Both the position numbers and the translations under genes were made by a program. Source: Patellaria atrata CBS 101060 (taxonomy: Eukaryota > Ascomycota > Dothideomycetes > Patellariales > Patellariaceae). Taken from it: a stretch of DNA of 64,000 nucleotides. Below the pieces are notes generated by a model. It ran no database searches and was not told where the DNA came from. It saw nothing but the letters and a program-made list of their open reading frames with translations. Below, piece by piece: positions 45,391-56,267 of the stretch (its first letter is position 1; each line of letters begins with the position of its first letter). The stretch lies in contig MU006096.1 in NCBI GenBank assembly GCA_010093705.1, positions 49,558 through 113,557 of the forward strand, given 5' to 3'.

Positions 45391-46319
45391 CTAGAAGCCT
45401 CTGCCTCCCCTGGAGCCGCCGCGGCCTCGAAGTGCGCCCCGACCACCGCCGAAGCCACCAGAGAAACCTCCACCGCGGCCGCCGAACGAACCTCTACCTC
45501 CTCTACCGCCTCTGTCGCCGCCGAAACCTCCACGACCCCTTGGGCCTCCTCTGGCTCCACCACGGCCTCGACCGCGGTCAAAGCCACGGCCCCGCGCTCC
45601 GCCGCGTTTCTGGACGCCTTTTGGTTTAGGTGCCACTATCCCATGTCAATGACTATCGCTATATTGTAGATGACTCCATACATAGACTCACAGGGGTTGG
45701 GTTTGGGCTTCGGCAGGAACCTGTAACTCTCTTTAGTAAAAATCTTCGAATATTCTGTGTCACACGTACTTCTCCAAGGGGAGGAGTTTGTCCCCACTGA
45801 TATATACTTTATCCCCCTTTTTGAAGGACGTCGCAACTATGCCAGATTCTGGCTTGACTGTGAAGAAGCGACGGTTGATCGGACCCAGAATTTCGTCAAC
45901 CTTCCCAATTTGCGTCTGATCGCTCATTAACACTGAGACTCGAAATGCTCCTGACTGTATTTGTCCTCGTACCTTATTCTCCATATAGATTGGGGCGTTG
46001 AAATAGGGGATCTTCTCATTAGTTGACTCGCAGACAAGGTCGCCTTCGCATGGATGAATGAAGAAGCCCATTTCTAAGAATTCATGAGCGGACAATTGGG
46101 CGCAACAAGCAGCGCATTACACACCTTGAACTTCCGCAGGTGGCCCATATGAATTTTGAAAGTTTCCACGGCCTATGAACGCCGCAGCATTAGCTTGAGA
46201 ATCCCTCTGCAGCTTCATGGGAGCTTCGAACCTCCACCTCGACCGCCTCTAAAAGAGCCGCCAGAGAATCCACCTCCGCGACCTCCACCGCGACCTCCAC
46301 CGCGGCCTCCGAAAGACAT
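45391..46319 (-). CDS. GAR1: H/ACA snoRNP subunit Gar1
   Basis: Core protein of box H/ACA ribonucleoproteins, required for rRNA pseudouridylation in the nucleolus. Exons 46232-46319, 46125-46172, 45770-46073, 45692-45720 and 45391-45635 give 714 nt, 237 aa. The N-terminal Gly/Arg-rich domain is [16 protein letters not shown]. The central conserved domain has [36 protein letters not shown] and [18 protein letters not shown]. The C-terminal RGG domain runs from [18 protein letters not shown] to the end. Reading straight through exon 1 loses the frame, so the 59-bp intron at 46173-46231 (donor GTTCGA) is needed; it gives [20 protein letters not shown]. Confidence 0.9.
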
Positions 46320-46546
46320 TTTGAAGTTAATTGAAGGTAAGTAGTGTCAGAAGTTTGCGCTCTTCTGAGTTGACGGTGGAGAGCTTTCGGTGGTGTAAAA
46401 GGTGTAGAAATTTTGTGCTAAACAGCTCGGAAACTACCGAAGTTCAGCCGGTCGAAAAGCTCCTACCACCAATGACTCCCCACATGTCAACTCAGGAGGG
46501 GCATATGTGAACCTTCTGAGCTCTACACAACAAACACCCCAGAACA

Positions 46547-48939
46547 ATGGAAACAGTGAAAGATGCAGTCGAGGGGGTGAAGAAGCTAGCCATTCAAGAC
46601 ACATCGAAACAACAGCAAAAACCCAAGAAAGAGAAGAAAAAGCCCGCTGAGGAAGGAGATGCACGACCACTCGAGCTGTCACCTGTGCCCGAATATTTCG
46701 ACCACCGTATCAAAATTTTCGAGCGTCTCAAGGCCGAGTATGATGCTAGCGTTGCCGAAAAGGCCAGGGAAGACATAAATATTACTCTGGACAATGGCAG
46801 AATTGAAATTGGGAAGGCATGGGAAATCACACCCGGTGCTATCGCAAGATCGATCAGTAAATCACTCTTCGAGCGCACGGTTATTGCCCGTGTAGATGGA
46901 GAGTTATGGGATCTCGAAAGACCCCTTGAGAAGAGCTGTCGTCTTGAACTGCTTGACTTCGAACATCCCGAGGGGAAGAAGGTTTTCTGGCACTCAAGTG
47001 CTCACATTCTAGGAGAAGCTGCAGAACGTAGGTTCGGTTGTGACTTATGCATAGGACCCCCCGTAGAGGATGGCTTCTACTACGAGATGGCTCTTCCAGA
47101 CGGTGGTGTAGTAGGGCAGTCGGATTGGAAGCCGCTAGAGAAGATTGCAGACAAAGCTATCAAGGAGAAGCAGCCTTTCGAACGACTCACACTCTCTAAG
47201 GAGGATTTGCTGGAAATGTTCAAGAACAATAAGTATAAACAGCATATCATTAAGGATAAGATACCCGATGGGTCAAGTACAACTGTTTATCGGTGTGGTC
47301 CTTTGATCGATCTATGTCGTGGGCCACATGTTCCACATACGGGCAGAATAAAAGCTTTCCAGATCATGAAGGTGGGTATTTAAGAAATTTCTAACATGGT
47401 ATAATTCTGATCCATATCGCAGAACTCTGCATCCTATTTTCTCGGTGATTCCAACAATGATTCCCTCCAAAGAATCTACGGTGTTTCTTTCCCCGATAAG
47501 AAGATGATGGAAGAACACAAGAAATATCTCGAAGAGGCTGCAAAACGAGATCACCGCAAGATCGGAAAAGAACAGGAACTTTTCTTCTTCCATGAGTGGT
47601 CCCCCGGATCATGTTTCATGCTTCCTCATGGCATGATCATATATAACACACTTATGGCATTCTTGCGATCCGAATACTGGAAACGCGGCTACCAGGAAGT
47701 TCAGTCTCCTAACATGTATAACTCAGAGCTTTGGAAACGATCCGGTCATTGGCAACATTATCAGGAGGATATGTTCACATTCGAGGTGGAGAAAGCCAAG
47801 TGGGCACTGAAGCCTATGAACTGCCCTGGACACTGCTTGATGTTCCGTCACAGAGATCGTAGCTACAAAGAGTTACCTTTGAGAATGGCAGATTTCGGCG
47901 TTTTGCATCGCAATGAGGCGTCAGGTGCACTCACTGGACTGACACGTGTTCGAAGATTCCAACAAGATGATTGCCATATATTCTGTGAGGAATCACAGAT
48001 CAAACAAGAAATGAACGGGCTTTTCGACTTTCTACGTACTGTTTATGGCAAATTCGGGTTCACTTTCAAGATGAAGCTATCTACACGACCAGAAAAGTTC
48101 TTGGGAGACGTAGAGACTTGGGATAAAGCTGAAGCTACCTTAGCCGCCGCTTTAGATGACTTCACTGCTCAGGGTGGTTCTAAGTGGGAGTTGAATCCAG
48201 GGGATGGTGCATTCTACGGCCCAAAGATCGACATTACCATCTCCGATGCTCTGAAGCGCGAGTTCCAATGTGCTACTATCCAGTTAGATTTCATGCTTCC
48301 CAGACGATTCAGCCTGGAGTATGTGACTTCTGAGTTAGCAGCGAAACCAAAGGAGACAGCTACGCCAAAAGCAAAGGCACCAGAGGAGAAAGCCGCAGAA
48401 CAAGCTCAAGAGCCGCTTAAAGATGCATCGAAAGATGTAGAAAAGGAGCTCACCCCGGGTTGCGCGCGACCTGTCATGATTCATCGTGCTATTTACGGCA
48501 GTTTCGAGCGCTTTATTGCAATCTTGACTGAACATTTTGCAGGCAAATGGCCATTCTGGCTTAGTCCTCGCCAAATTCTCATCGTTCCTGTCGCAGCAGC
48601 ATGCAATGACTACGTCGTCGAGGTCCAGAGCAAGCTTAGGGGGGAAGGATTCCATGCTGATATTGACATCAGTGGAAACACCATGAATTACAAGATCCGT
48701 GCCGCTCAACTTCACCAATATAATTTCATATTTGGTACGTGATGGTAAACTCCATATCTTTGTTGTTTGCTAACATGCGGTTAGTTCTCGGCGCCCAAGA
48801 GAGAGACAGCTCGAGCGTCAATATTAGAAATCGTGACGATCAGGCTACTCAGGCGAAGGGGGAGTTGATTCCCCTTGACGAAGCCATCCAAAAATTGAAG
48901 GTACTACGTGATTTAAGAGCAGTAGTTTCAGCTCTATGA
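46547..48939 (+). CDS. THS1: Threonyl-tRNA synthetase, cytosolic
   Basis: Class II aminoacyl-tRNA synthetase charging tRNA-Thr. Exons 46547-47371, 47423-48734 and 48785-48939 give 2292 nt, 763 aa. After a Lys-rich N-terminal extension come the TGS domain (about 75-140), the editing domain with [15 protein letters not shown], and the catalytic core. Core motifs are motif 1 near [18 protein letters not shown], the zinc site NCPGHC with later His residues, motif 2 [15 protein letters not shown] with [12 protein letters not shown], and motif 3 in [20 protein letters not shown]. The anticodon domain starts [15 protein letters not shown]. An Ala/Lys/Glu-rich insertion of about 45 residues lies between [11 protein letters not shown] and [10 protein letters not shown]. 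No mitochondrial presequence is evident. Confidence 0.96.
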
Positions 48940-50822
48940 AATCTATAGCAAAATGTGTTTTCCTACCACATCCCCGTGTTGTGAGGAACAATCCGTAGTA
49001 AAAATCTTAAAAATAGAAAAAGTTACAATACTACTGTACCTTACAGTCACAAGAGGAACGTACGTATCTGCGACATCAATAGAATGCTAATTGATCCATA
49101 ATTGCTTCCTTCACAAGGTTGCACACAGTTCCTCGTATTGATTAGTTACCGGTAAGAGTTTGGGTGTAAATAGCCATATTTCCTTATTGTCCAATCATGA
49201 ATGATTATAGAAAAGAACTAGACATGCTTTCTACATCAGAAAATTTCTCATATTAGGAATTTATATGCCTATTTTCAAGAAACAATTAGGTCTTTGGCTG
49301 CGTAACATAACTGATACGGTAGGATTTTTCAGTATTCCACCGTCGAATCTGTGCTACTCCGTCTATAAGCTAATTTTCATACTTGTAATCAATCGTGCTC
49401 TTCAGTCATCTGTATAGTCTAGCCGGGTTGTTCCGTACAGTGCAGTCATTTTTAATTAGCTACGGCTTTCAAGATCAAGGTAGAGAGTAAAAACCAAGAG
49501 TGTCATGGCAGGGCAGAATACGTAATCGGAGGTTTTTCCCCGGCGTAACAAAAGATCAAAAATAGAAGAGCATCAAAACGCTTCTACCGGACTTTACACA
49601 ACCACTACCTCTCCACTACCCCCTAAGCCCTTCACTGCGACATCACGGGTTATACAACTTCACTTCCAGTCAAAACACTCCACATAATCACGAGCATCCC
49701 AGCACCGAGAAATATCCTTTCCATAATAACATATCATAAAAACAGCTAACACATGCAGATGACAGTAAAGACCGACCAATCCTACCACCTCCCCAACCCC
49801 ATCCTCGTTCCCACCGCGCACATCGGCTTCACCACCCAATCCCCATCCGCCCTCAGGTATCCTTCAACCATCCCTATCGCCGCAACCCTATCCCAGTCAG
49901 CCCAGCCCAGCTCAACCCGAACTCGGTCTCAGACGCAGAGAGACGTATACCTAGTTCCTCTTGATATGCACAATGCGCCCCTTCGTATTAGAAGCGTGGC
50001 TTCCGTACGCACGTTGGTTCGTCACCTCCTCAGCGGAGAGCCCGTCCGGGATTGTGGAAGCTTGGTCCGAGACCCCCGAGACGGGCGGCCAGACTGCTTT
50101 CCAGGGCTGGGTTTGTTCTGCAGCGGCCATGATGTTTCGTTAAGGGTATATTGTTTGCTCGTTTGTTTTGGGTGAGGGATGAGGAGCTTGATGGGTTTGA
50201 GCGTGCGGGTTTGGAGGTTGAAGGGGGTTATATATGCGAGCGGGGCGCGTGGAAGTCGGTCCGTGAGCGAAGGGGGGAAAGGAGTAAGGTGTACGATCTG
50301 CCATTATCTGGGAGTTTTGTGCTCGAATTCGCGCCACCCTTCAGGCTTATTAGAGTCCTATGTGTGTAGCAAGACGCATATCGAACTGCTGCCAAGACAA
50401 ACATGAAGCTGCTATTGGAGCTCGCCAACGCTGCACCGTTCATTTCAGCAGGAAACGTTGTTCTCGAGAGTGGCATTTGCTGTATTGTAAGTCTCTCAAA
50501 TGTGCTCATATTTCGAAATCGAGTCTCTACATGCTTTTCAGTATATCCATTTTCGTGGAGTTGCATATGCACAAGAGGGACTTGGAGTCGTAATTGGCTC
50601 TATAGCTATCGGCAGATTCTGGGGTTAGCTAACCTTGCACAATGCATCTATTTCAGGGTTGTATGGTGCATGAGGCGCTCTGTCGACTTACCGTATCTCA
50701 CGTGTGTCGTAGACACTTTTTGTTTTCAGAAGAGTATCCTCCTTGACTTAGAATCCTCCTCTATCCATATTCCAGTCTTATGTCCAACAGCCGAGATCAA
50801 CTCAAACCCCCATCGTCTCGAA
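48940..50822. other. 1.9-kb gene-poor region THS1 to oxygenase gene
   Basis: No recognised conserved gene. A plus-strand candidate starts at ATG 49759 (MTVKTDQSYHLPNPILVPTA), with a possible intron donor after 49858 and open frames to about 50175. It has codon-like composition but no domain or convincing splice pair, so it is not called. TACTGTACC (49030) and CCGTACAGTGC (49434) motifs are present. Confidence 0.4.
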
Positions 50823-51797
50823 ATGACAGACACGATAACAGCATCGATCCGCTACGTGCGCCGCGACCAAAGGACCGACCCAAACGAAAAGGGCTACATC
50901 CTCCACTATGCCGCTCCCGCAGGCTTCCCGCAGAACAACTTCACCATCAAATCGTACCCGAACGTCAAAGTCCACAATCTGCGCACGTCCGCGCACGTCC
51001 GGTGGGAAAGCCATGGCATCACGCTAGCCTCCTTGGACAGCAGTCAGATGAAGCCCGAGTACTTTGACGACGACGATTGGATCGAACGGGTCTACCTCCC
51101 GGAACTGCACGATTGTCTCTGCAAGGTGCTGGGCGCGCAAGACGTTACGATCTTCGACTGGATGCTTAGGAAGCGCGCGATATCGTTTCCTGTGAGGAAG
51201 GAGGGGGAGGAGGAAGCGGCTCAGCCTTCGCTATCGGCGCATATTGGTGAGCAGAGCTTTCGCAATTGAATTGCTAGTTTCGCCGTGTTCGAGCCTAGGA
51301 GCTGAGAAGTGATAGATTACACAACGGCGGAGCTCGACGGGAGACTGGATCAGTATTTCGGGGCGGAAAAGGAAAAGGTGATGGGGCGACGGTATCAGGT
51401 TATCAAGTCCGCACCCTCCAACCTCCTCTTCACCCTCGCTCATGGTTCCGTTCGCTGACTCCAATCCCTCAGCATATGGAAGCCCCTCACCGGCCCGTGC
51501 CGAGACTATCCAATGGCTTACTGCGACCCTACGAGCGTGAACCGCGAAAAGGATCTCTTCCTCGTCGATGAGGTATTTCCTACCGTCGCGAACGAGGTTT
51601 TTCAGGTCTACCATAATCCGAACCATATATGGTACTACGTGCCCGATCAGCTGGACTCTGAAGTCTCTATTTTCAATGCGTACGACTCGGAAAAGGGGCA
51701 GGAGTTGGCGGTACCGCATTGTTCATTTAACCTTGGTGAAGCAGGATCTGGGATACCACGGCAAAGTATCGAGGTTAGAGCGTTCATATTTTACTGA
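50823..51797 (+). CDS. GA4-desaturase/AsaB-like putative hydroxylase-desaturase
   Basis: Member of a fungal family of putative non-heme iron oxygenases found near secondary-metabolite clusters. Exons 50823-51246, 51316-51406 and 51473-51797 give 840 nt, 279 aa. Family-like phrases are VHNLRTSAHVRWESHGI, PELHDCLCKVLGAQDVTIFD, AHIDYTTAELDGRL (HxD, a likely iron pair), RRYQVINIWKPLTGPCRDYP, MAYCDPTSVNREKDLF, HNPNHIWYYVPDQ and QSIEVRAFIFY. The usual FDHTIRR is FDWMLRK here, so the family histidine is tryptophan. No signal peptide. No PKS, NRPS or other tailoring gene is seen nearby, so the substrate is unknown. Two introns restore the reading frame exactly. Confidence 0.85.
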
Positions 51798-53776
51798 AGG
51801 ATGGACTATGGGATTGCGCTGCCTACAGAGCGGTTCGGGGTAACATCATTTCAGAGAGATCATTTCCTTTGGTGCGTTACGTAAGGAGGTTCTGGTGGGT
51901 TAAAGTAACCGCCGAGATTACTGATTATTGATTTCTAGAATCAGTGAAAAACTTGATAGCTAATATAAGCTAAGGGGCTTGTACTCAATGGTTAATGCTT
52001 TATAAAAATTACCGAACCTGATGCTCCAGAAGGCGTTCATGTAGCATCTGAATAATCGTAGTAGAGTATCCTCCTAAACCCGAGGGTTACCATCCGAGGG
52101 CAATATTTCTGCGATTTGAAAAGTAGATGAGAGGTTCTGCTTCAGCTTGTTTCAGGTTCTATAAGGAATAACATGCCAATGTATTGGTATCTGGGCCATA
52201 AGTGATTAATTCGTTCGCCTAATGATCTAAACTGATCGACCTCCGATTTCCGCGCGTCATCTTATCACATTGCTCCTTACCGAACTTCTGTGATCTGATT
52301 GATGCTTCGTCTGGATATGCACTGGATACGTTCGCAACAATTCATGTTTCAGTATGATAAATCATCTTTGGTCCTTACTGTACTGCTGTACTTAGACTTG
52401 TGATGATGATTCCTATTTTGAGCAGACTCAATAAGTTTCCTAGGAGATCATATTTGGTGTCTCCAGGCTAGTGGGAGGAAGAGTTCTTCAATTGATTTGA
52501 TTCGATGAAGTTTATCTTGAGAGGAGCACATATGACAAGATGAAGACAATTGACTTACTATTATTATGAACTCCTTGACACAAAGCTACCAGTGTACATG
52601 ATGTTTAATCGAAAATGATAACGGTCTACACGTACCAAATTTATGTGTATGCCTTACCGAAGATAGTAATACTACGATATATCGTCCAAATGAAAGCTGT
52701 GAGGGGTCTCATGGTGTACACAGCTCCATAAATATGCGTCCCGTTCGCGGTGTCAAAGCGAAAGAGAAGATCAAACTCTATACCGATTTTCGGAAATCCG
52801 GTGCTACATTGATTCCCTATTTTTACAGGAATTATGAATATTTCTAAGTATTATATTCGTCCATCCTATGGCTGAAAGGTTTGGAGAAGCTGGGTCCCTG
52901 GACTTGAACGACCATAACCTTCTTGAGAATATAGCGCCGCTCAAAGGTGATTGAAACCGTGCTCGTACAGTCGCAGAAATATATATTTCAATCACCGCTT
53001 CTACTACCTTATTCAAAGTCGTAAACAGTTTATTGTGCTTGTTCATAGCTTGCGTACTTCTGATTTCGAAATCGAAGGGCGCCAAGATCGAATCGAGGCT
53101 AGGGCGGGGAAATTTGGAACGATAGTGATAGAAATATACGCAACGACGCCGTCAACAGTCTACGAAAGAATCTGTTATTGTATTCGAGGAAGTTGCTCCA
53201 TATTTGTAACTGGGCTTCAGCTGTCCCATATTTCTTGAGACGGTATGTGATCCCCTCAACATCCAGTGGACCAGTTAGCTTACTCTTATGCCAGGCTGAG
53301 ACTCTGCGCTCCAGCGTTGGATGGAACAATAGACATTTCAGAAATTCCTAGATCCAAGGTGACTCCTAGTAGGGTAGGAAGCACTCTGGTCTCTGGGCAG
53401 TTGCTCATGGAGACGACTGATGCGGGCCCGTGAAAAAGAGGTATGCTGACTTGAAGAACAGAGAACTCCTGCTTATACTAAGCATATTGGGACATACGAA
53501 GCGAAACAAGGATATATGTATGAAGGCCGAAAAATCCATATCAAACCTGTACTGAGGACTAGGAAAGCAATCCAGTCTACAGTCCGTTCCTACCACTCGA
53601 TCGAGCCGTTGCTTGATCACTCGAACTTTTTGACTCGCCATACAAAAAATAAGAGGAGGGAAGTAGACTTGTAGAATGACTGAAATTGACTTGGGATATA
53701 TTAAGGGTAAGCGAAGCCCAACCGTCATACCGTGTCTTTTTGGATGATAGGCTGAAGTCTACGAGAAGGCTCCAAT
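51798..53776. other. Two-kilobase gene-poor region
   Basis: AT-rich, with stop-dense frames. Short minus-strand frames at 52804-53085 and 53405-53728 have no recognisable domain. A TACTGTACTGCTGTACT motif lies near 52377. No RNA gene was recognised. Confidence 0.45.
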
Positions 53777-54396
53777 ATGGCCTCTAAAGGGGACGGAGAG
53801 CGTGGATCTTGGTCCAACGAGGCAATATTTGCGTTGTTAGGTGTTGCTGTAATGATAGTCCTTCCTTCTCTGGCGCTGATGTGGAGGCATCGTCAGACGT
53901 TCTGGAGGTCATGGAGAAATTGGAATTGTGCAACGCCACCTTCGGTAACAGTGGGTAGGTCGGCTCCCTCTAGTATGGATAAGGAATGAAGTGGTCGACT
54001 TTGGTGTGTACCAAAAAATCATCTCTGATTTTCGGTCTAAGCCGAAGGGGGCAGGACATGGGACCTAAGGGGCTTTCCTATGCGCGCTAAACGACAGAGA
54101 TAGATGTGAGTCCAGTAACTGAAGTTATACTGACTAATCGCTCAGGCCAGGACGAAAACGGATCGCCAGTCGGGTACCAAGGCAGACATGCGACCGATGA
54201 TATAGAGATGAACGCCAGACAAGTTGGGACTGTGGACACTCTGGATAACCGTCATCCTATACCAAGTTACGAGTCACCATTTGTGGAAACCGAGCAAGCA
54301 CGGCTAGCATGGCAGGAGGAGCGCTCGCTGACGGGAGTCAGGTTCCGCCATCAAGGAGACCTGGAGCAGAATAATGACGGTGCACTGACTGATTAG
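53777..54396 (+). CDS. Hypothetical single-pass membrane protein, exon structure uncertain
   Basis: The first exon candidate at 53777 encodes MASKGDGERGSWSNEAIFAL and then a hydrophobic helix (LLGVAVMIVLPSLALMW) followed by basic RHRQTFWRSWRNW. About 300 bp downstream, a convincing intron (GTGAGT donor at 54099, CTGAC/CTAAT branch, CAG acceptor at 54145) leads into a 251-bp frame. That frame is hydrophilic and ends HQGDLEQNNDGALTD, with IPSYESPFVETEQARLAWQE. The two parts look like a membrane anchor and a cytosolic tail of one small protein. I could not find a junction between 53940 and 54060 that keeps phase, so the model is incomplete. No family is recognised. Confidence 0.4.
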
Positions 54397-55265
54397 TTGA
54401 TTAGTTGTTCATGGTCTCCTACCATGCGACGACCGAGATGACTCAGAAATTGATTCAATGAGGCAAAATGGCATCGAATTCAAGAGGTCGGTGGTAGGAA
54501 GCTATCCGGTGAAACGAGGTTGCAACGTCGCAATAAGTGGGATAGATCGAAAGGCTTCAGTGATCTCATAGATAAAATACTTGGATGATAATGTGAGATG
54601 TAAGCGGTTTATTGAAGCAGTAAAGTCTTAGTCCAAGATGAGTTCAACAGCTAGTGACGATGGCCAGAAGAAGAACTTGATCGAACGAGGAGGGGCGCCG
54701 TATCGTAACCTGACGACCACCCTAAGTCGCAAAACTCTGCTCTTAAGCGCAAGACGGAAGCCAAGGGTTCTACATGTAGAAAAAGCGAGTAAGCCCCTGC
54801 GGTTCAACCTTCATGCGGCGGCTTTGTCAGCGGCAGGGGCATGATTGTCGGGTCACCATGCACAGAATCCAAGGCGTGGGGGAATAATTCGTTGCCACGC
54901 AAAAAATGGGAAACACTATAACTCACTGTTAATAATTTTGTTTGAAAAAAAAAAAAATTACCATTATATAAAAGAGCGCCTTAGGATTAACGTAGGGAAG
55001 CATCTTAAAGTTGATTCTCGAGTTGAACTCTGTCTATTTTGGTGTTTTTGGTGGTGTCCGTACTGATCGCAAGATGCGCCACCTTAGGCGCTCATAAAAT
55101 CTAAGACGTGTCTAGTCCCCTCACTCGCCTGAAATTGCGAGTAGTAGTGGTAGCTTGGAGAAGCAGGTGTAATTAGTATAGGTTTCAACAATACCGAAAA
55201 AAAACACTGCAACGCGATATTTATATACGAAAAAAGAGTCCATCTTATAAGTGAGGTAAAGGATA
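54397..55265. other. Intergenic up to the transposon
   Basis: An 869-bp spacer. A small frame at 54638-54844 is unsupported. A poly-A stretch (54947-54957) and AT-rich DNA precede the left target TA of the transposon. Confidence 0.45.
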
Positions 55266-55296
55266 ACTTGCTTCACCAGTCAGTGAGACACCCCAC
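55266..55296 (+). repeat. Left terminal inverted repeat of outer transposon
   Basis: 31 bp, matching 57996-58026 in inverse orientation with two differences. Preceded by TA at 55264-55265. Confidence 0.93.
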
Positions 55297-55415
55297 TCAG
55301 AAGAACACCCCACTCAGAAGAACACCCCACTCAGAAGAACACCCCACTCAGAAGAACACCCCACTCAGAAGGACACCCCACTCAGAAGGACACCCCACTC
55401 AGTGGGACACCCTAC
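55288..55415. repeat. 17-bp subterminal tandem repeats of outer transposon
   Basis: Seven full copies of a unit ACACCCCACTCAGAAGA or close variants, plus a partial eighth. The first unit overlaps the inner end of the left TIR. The array is present only at this end. It may hold extra transposase-binding sites or be simple slippage. Confidence 0.95.
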
Positions 55416-55471
55416 TAAAACCACCTCACGTCTTCAACAAAATCAACAATGCCACTAACCCGTGTTTCACC

Positions 55472-55522
55472 ACTCAAGTGGCCACCCCACTCAAGTGGCC
55501 ACCCCACTCAAGTGGCTACCCT
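55472..55522. repeat. 17-bp subterminal tandem repeats of inner element
   Basis: Three copies of ACTCAAGTGGCCACCCC (the third with two changes) at the left end; the right end has one. Same period and similar core as the outer element's repeats. Confidence 0.93.
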
Positions 55523-55814
55523 ATCAACATCAACACGCATCTTCGTACGAAAACCTAACCAAAATAAATATTATTTTATTCAAAAGTTTATTTAGCTAAT
55601 TCTTTATGTATTTGAGCATGTATGAGTGAGTAGTATGACCTTGAATCCCACATTTACTGCACGTTGGCGGCGCGCGTTGTCGTACAATGACTTCACCAAT
55701 TTGACCAGCCTCTTGCCCTCTATTTTCTGCTCTATTAAGAAGAAACTGCCCTTGCTGAGCCTGAAGAGTAGTCTCATACGAGATATAACGTCTACGATGC
55801 TGCTTCTTTCGTTC

Positions 55815-56267
55815 TCACCGCGCATTCGCCGTACGAAGCTCCTGAACTTCCTTTGTAAGGAGAACTGCCTGATGCATTGCCATATGACAGCCCTTGATAA
55901 TTTGAGTCACAGCTTGATTAACAGGGCTCTGTGAGGATCGCTGAAGTAGCTCTCGCACGAGTTCAGCAAGTAAAGTGTTTACCATTCTTCGTACATCAAT
56001 AATCTGGGGCGGAAAGCCTCGTCGATCTAGGCTAAGTATCCAATCTACAAGAGCCTTCTCTTCGTACGAGGAGATCTTTTGTTTTTGTTGGTTTGCTTCG
56101 CGTTTTGGTGCTGCTCCTTGAAGTCGCTTCTGAATTGTTGATTTAGGAATATTATAGACTTTTGCAGCCTGTCGTACGCTTAAAATTGAATTAGATTGAA
56201 GAGCTTGTAGAGCAAGAAGTAATCTACCATCTTTTTGAGAAGCGGTAGGTTCTTGCTGTGTTGCCAT
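55815..56267 (-). CDS. Deletion-derived HTH protein of inner transposon (150 aa)
   Basis: The frame starts MATQQEPTASQKDGRLL. It keeps the Psq-type HTH (ILSVRQAAKVYNIPKSTIQK) and the second HTH (RRGFPPQIIDVRRMVNTLL). It then jumps in frame straight to the C-terminal part (LLQRSSQSPVNQAVTQIIKG, MAMHQAVLLTKEVQELR), losing the roughly 400-residue DDE core that the outer transposase has between these blocks. A one-base shift after RTANAR separates it from a further 70 codons that end with a zinc-knuckle-like CSKCGIQGHTTHS. A catalytically dead DNA-binding protein of this kind could bind TIRs and repress transposition; this is an inference. Confidence 0.7.
   Translation of the reverse strand: MATQQEPTASQKDGRLLLALQALQSNSILSVRQAAKVYNIPKSTIQKRLQGAAPKREANQQKQKISSYEEKALVDWILSLDRRGFPPQIIDVRRMVNTLLAELVRELLQRSSQSPVNQAVTQIIKGCHMAMHQAVLLTKEVQELRTANAR

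Noticed and set aside
45348-45669. Plus-strand frames of about 100 codons opposite GAR1
   Set aside because: Produced by the complement of the RGG repeats.
55288-55415. CRISPR-like regular array
   Set aside because: Units are directly adjacent with no spacers, in a eukaryotic transposon end; they are tandem repeats.
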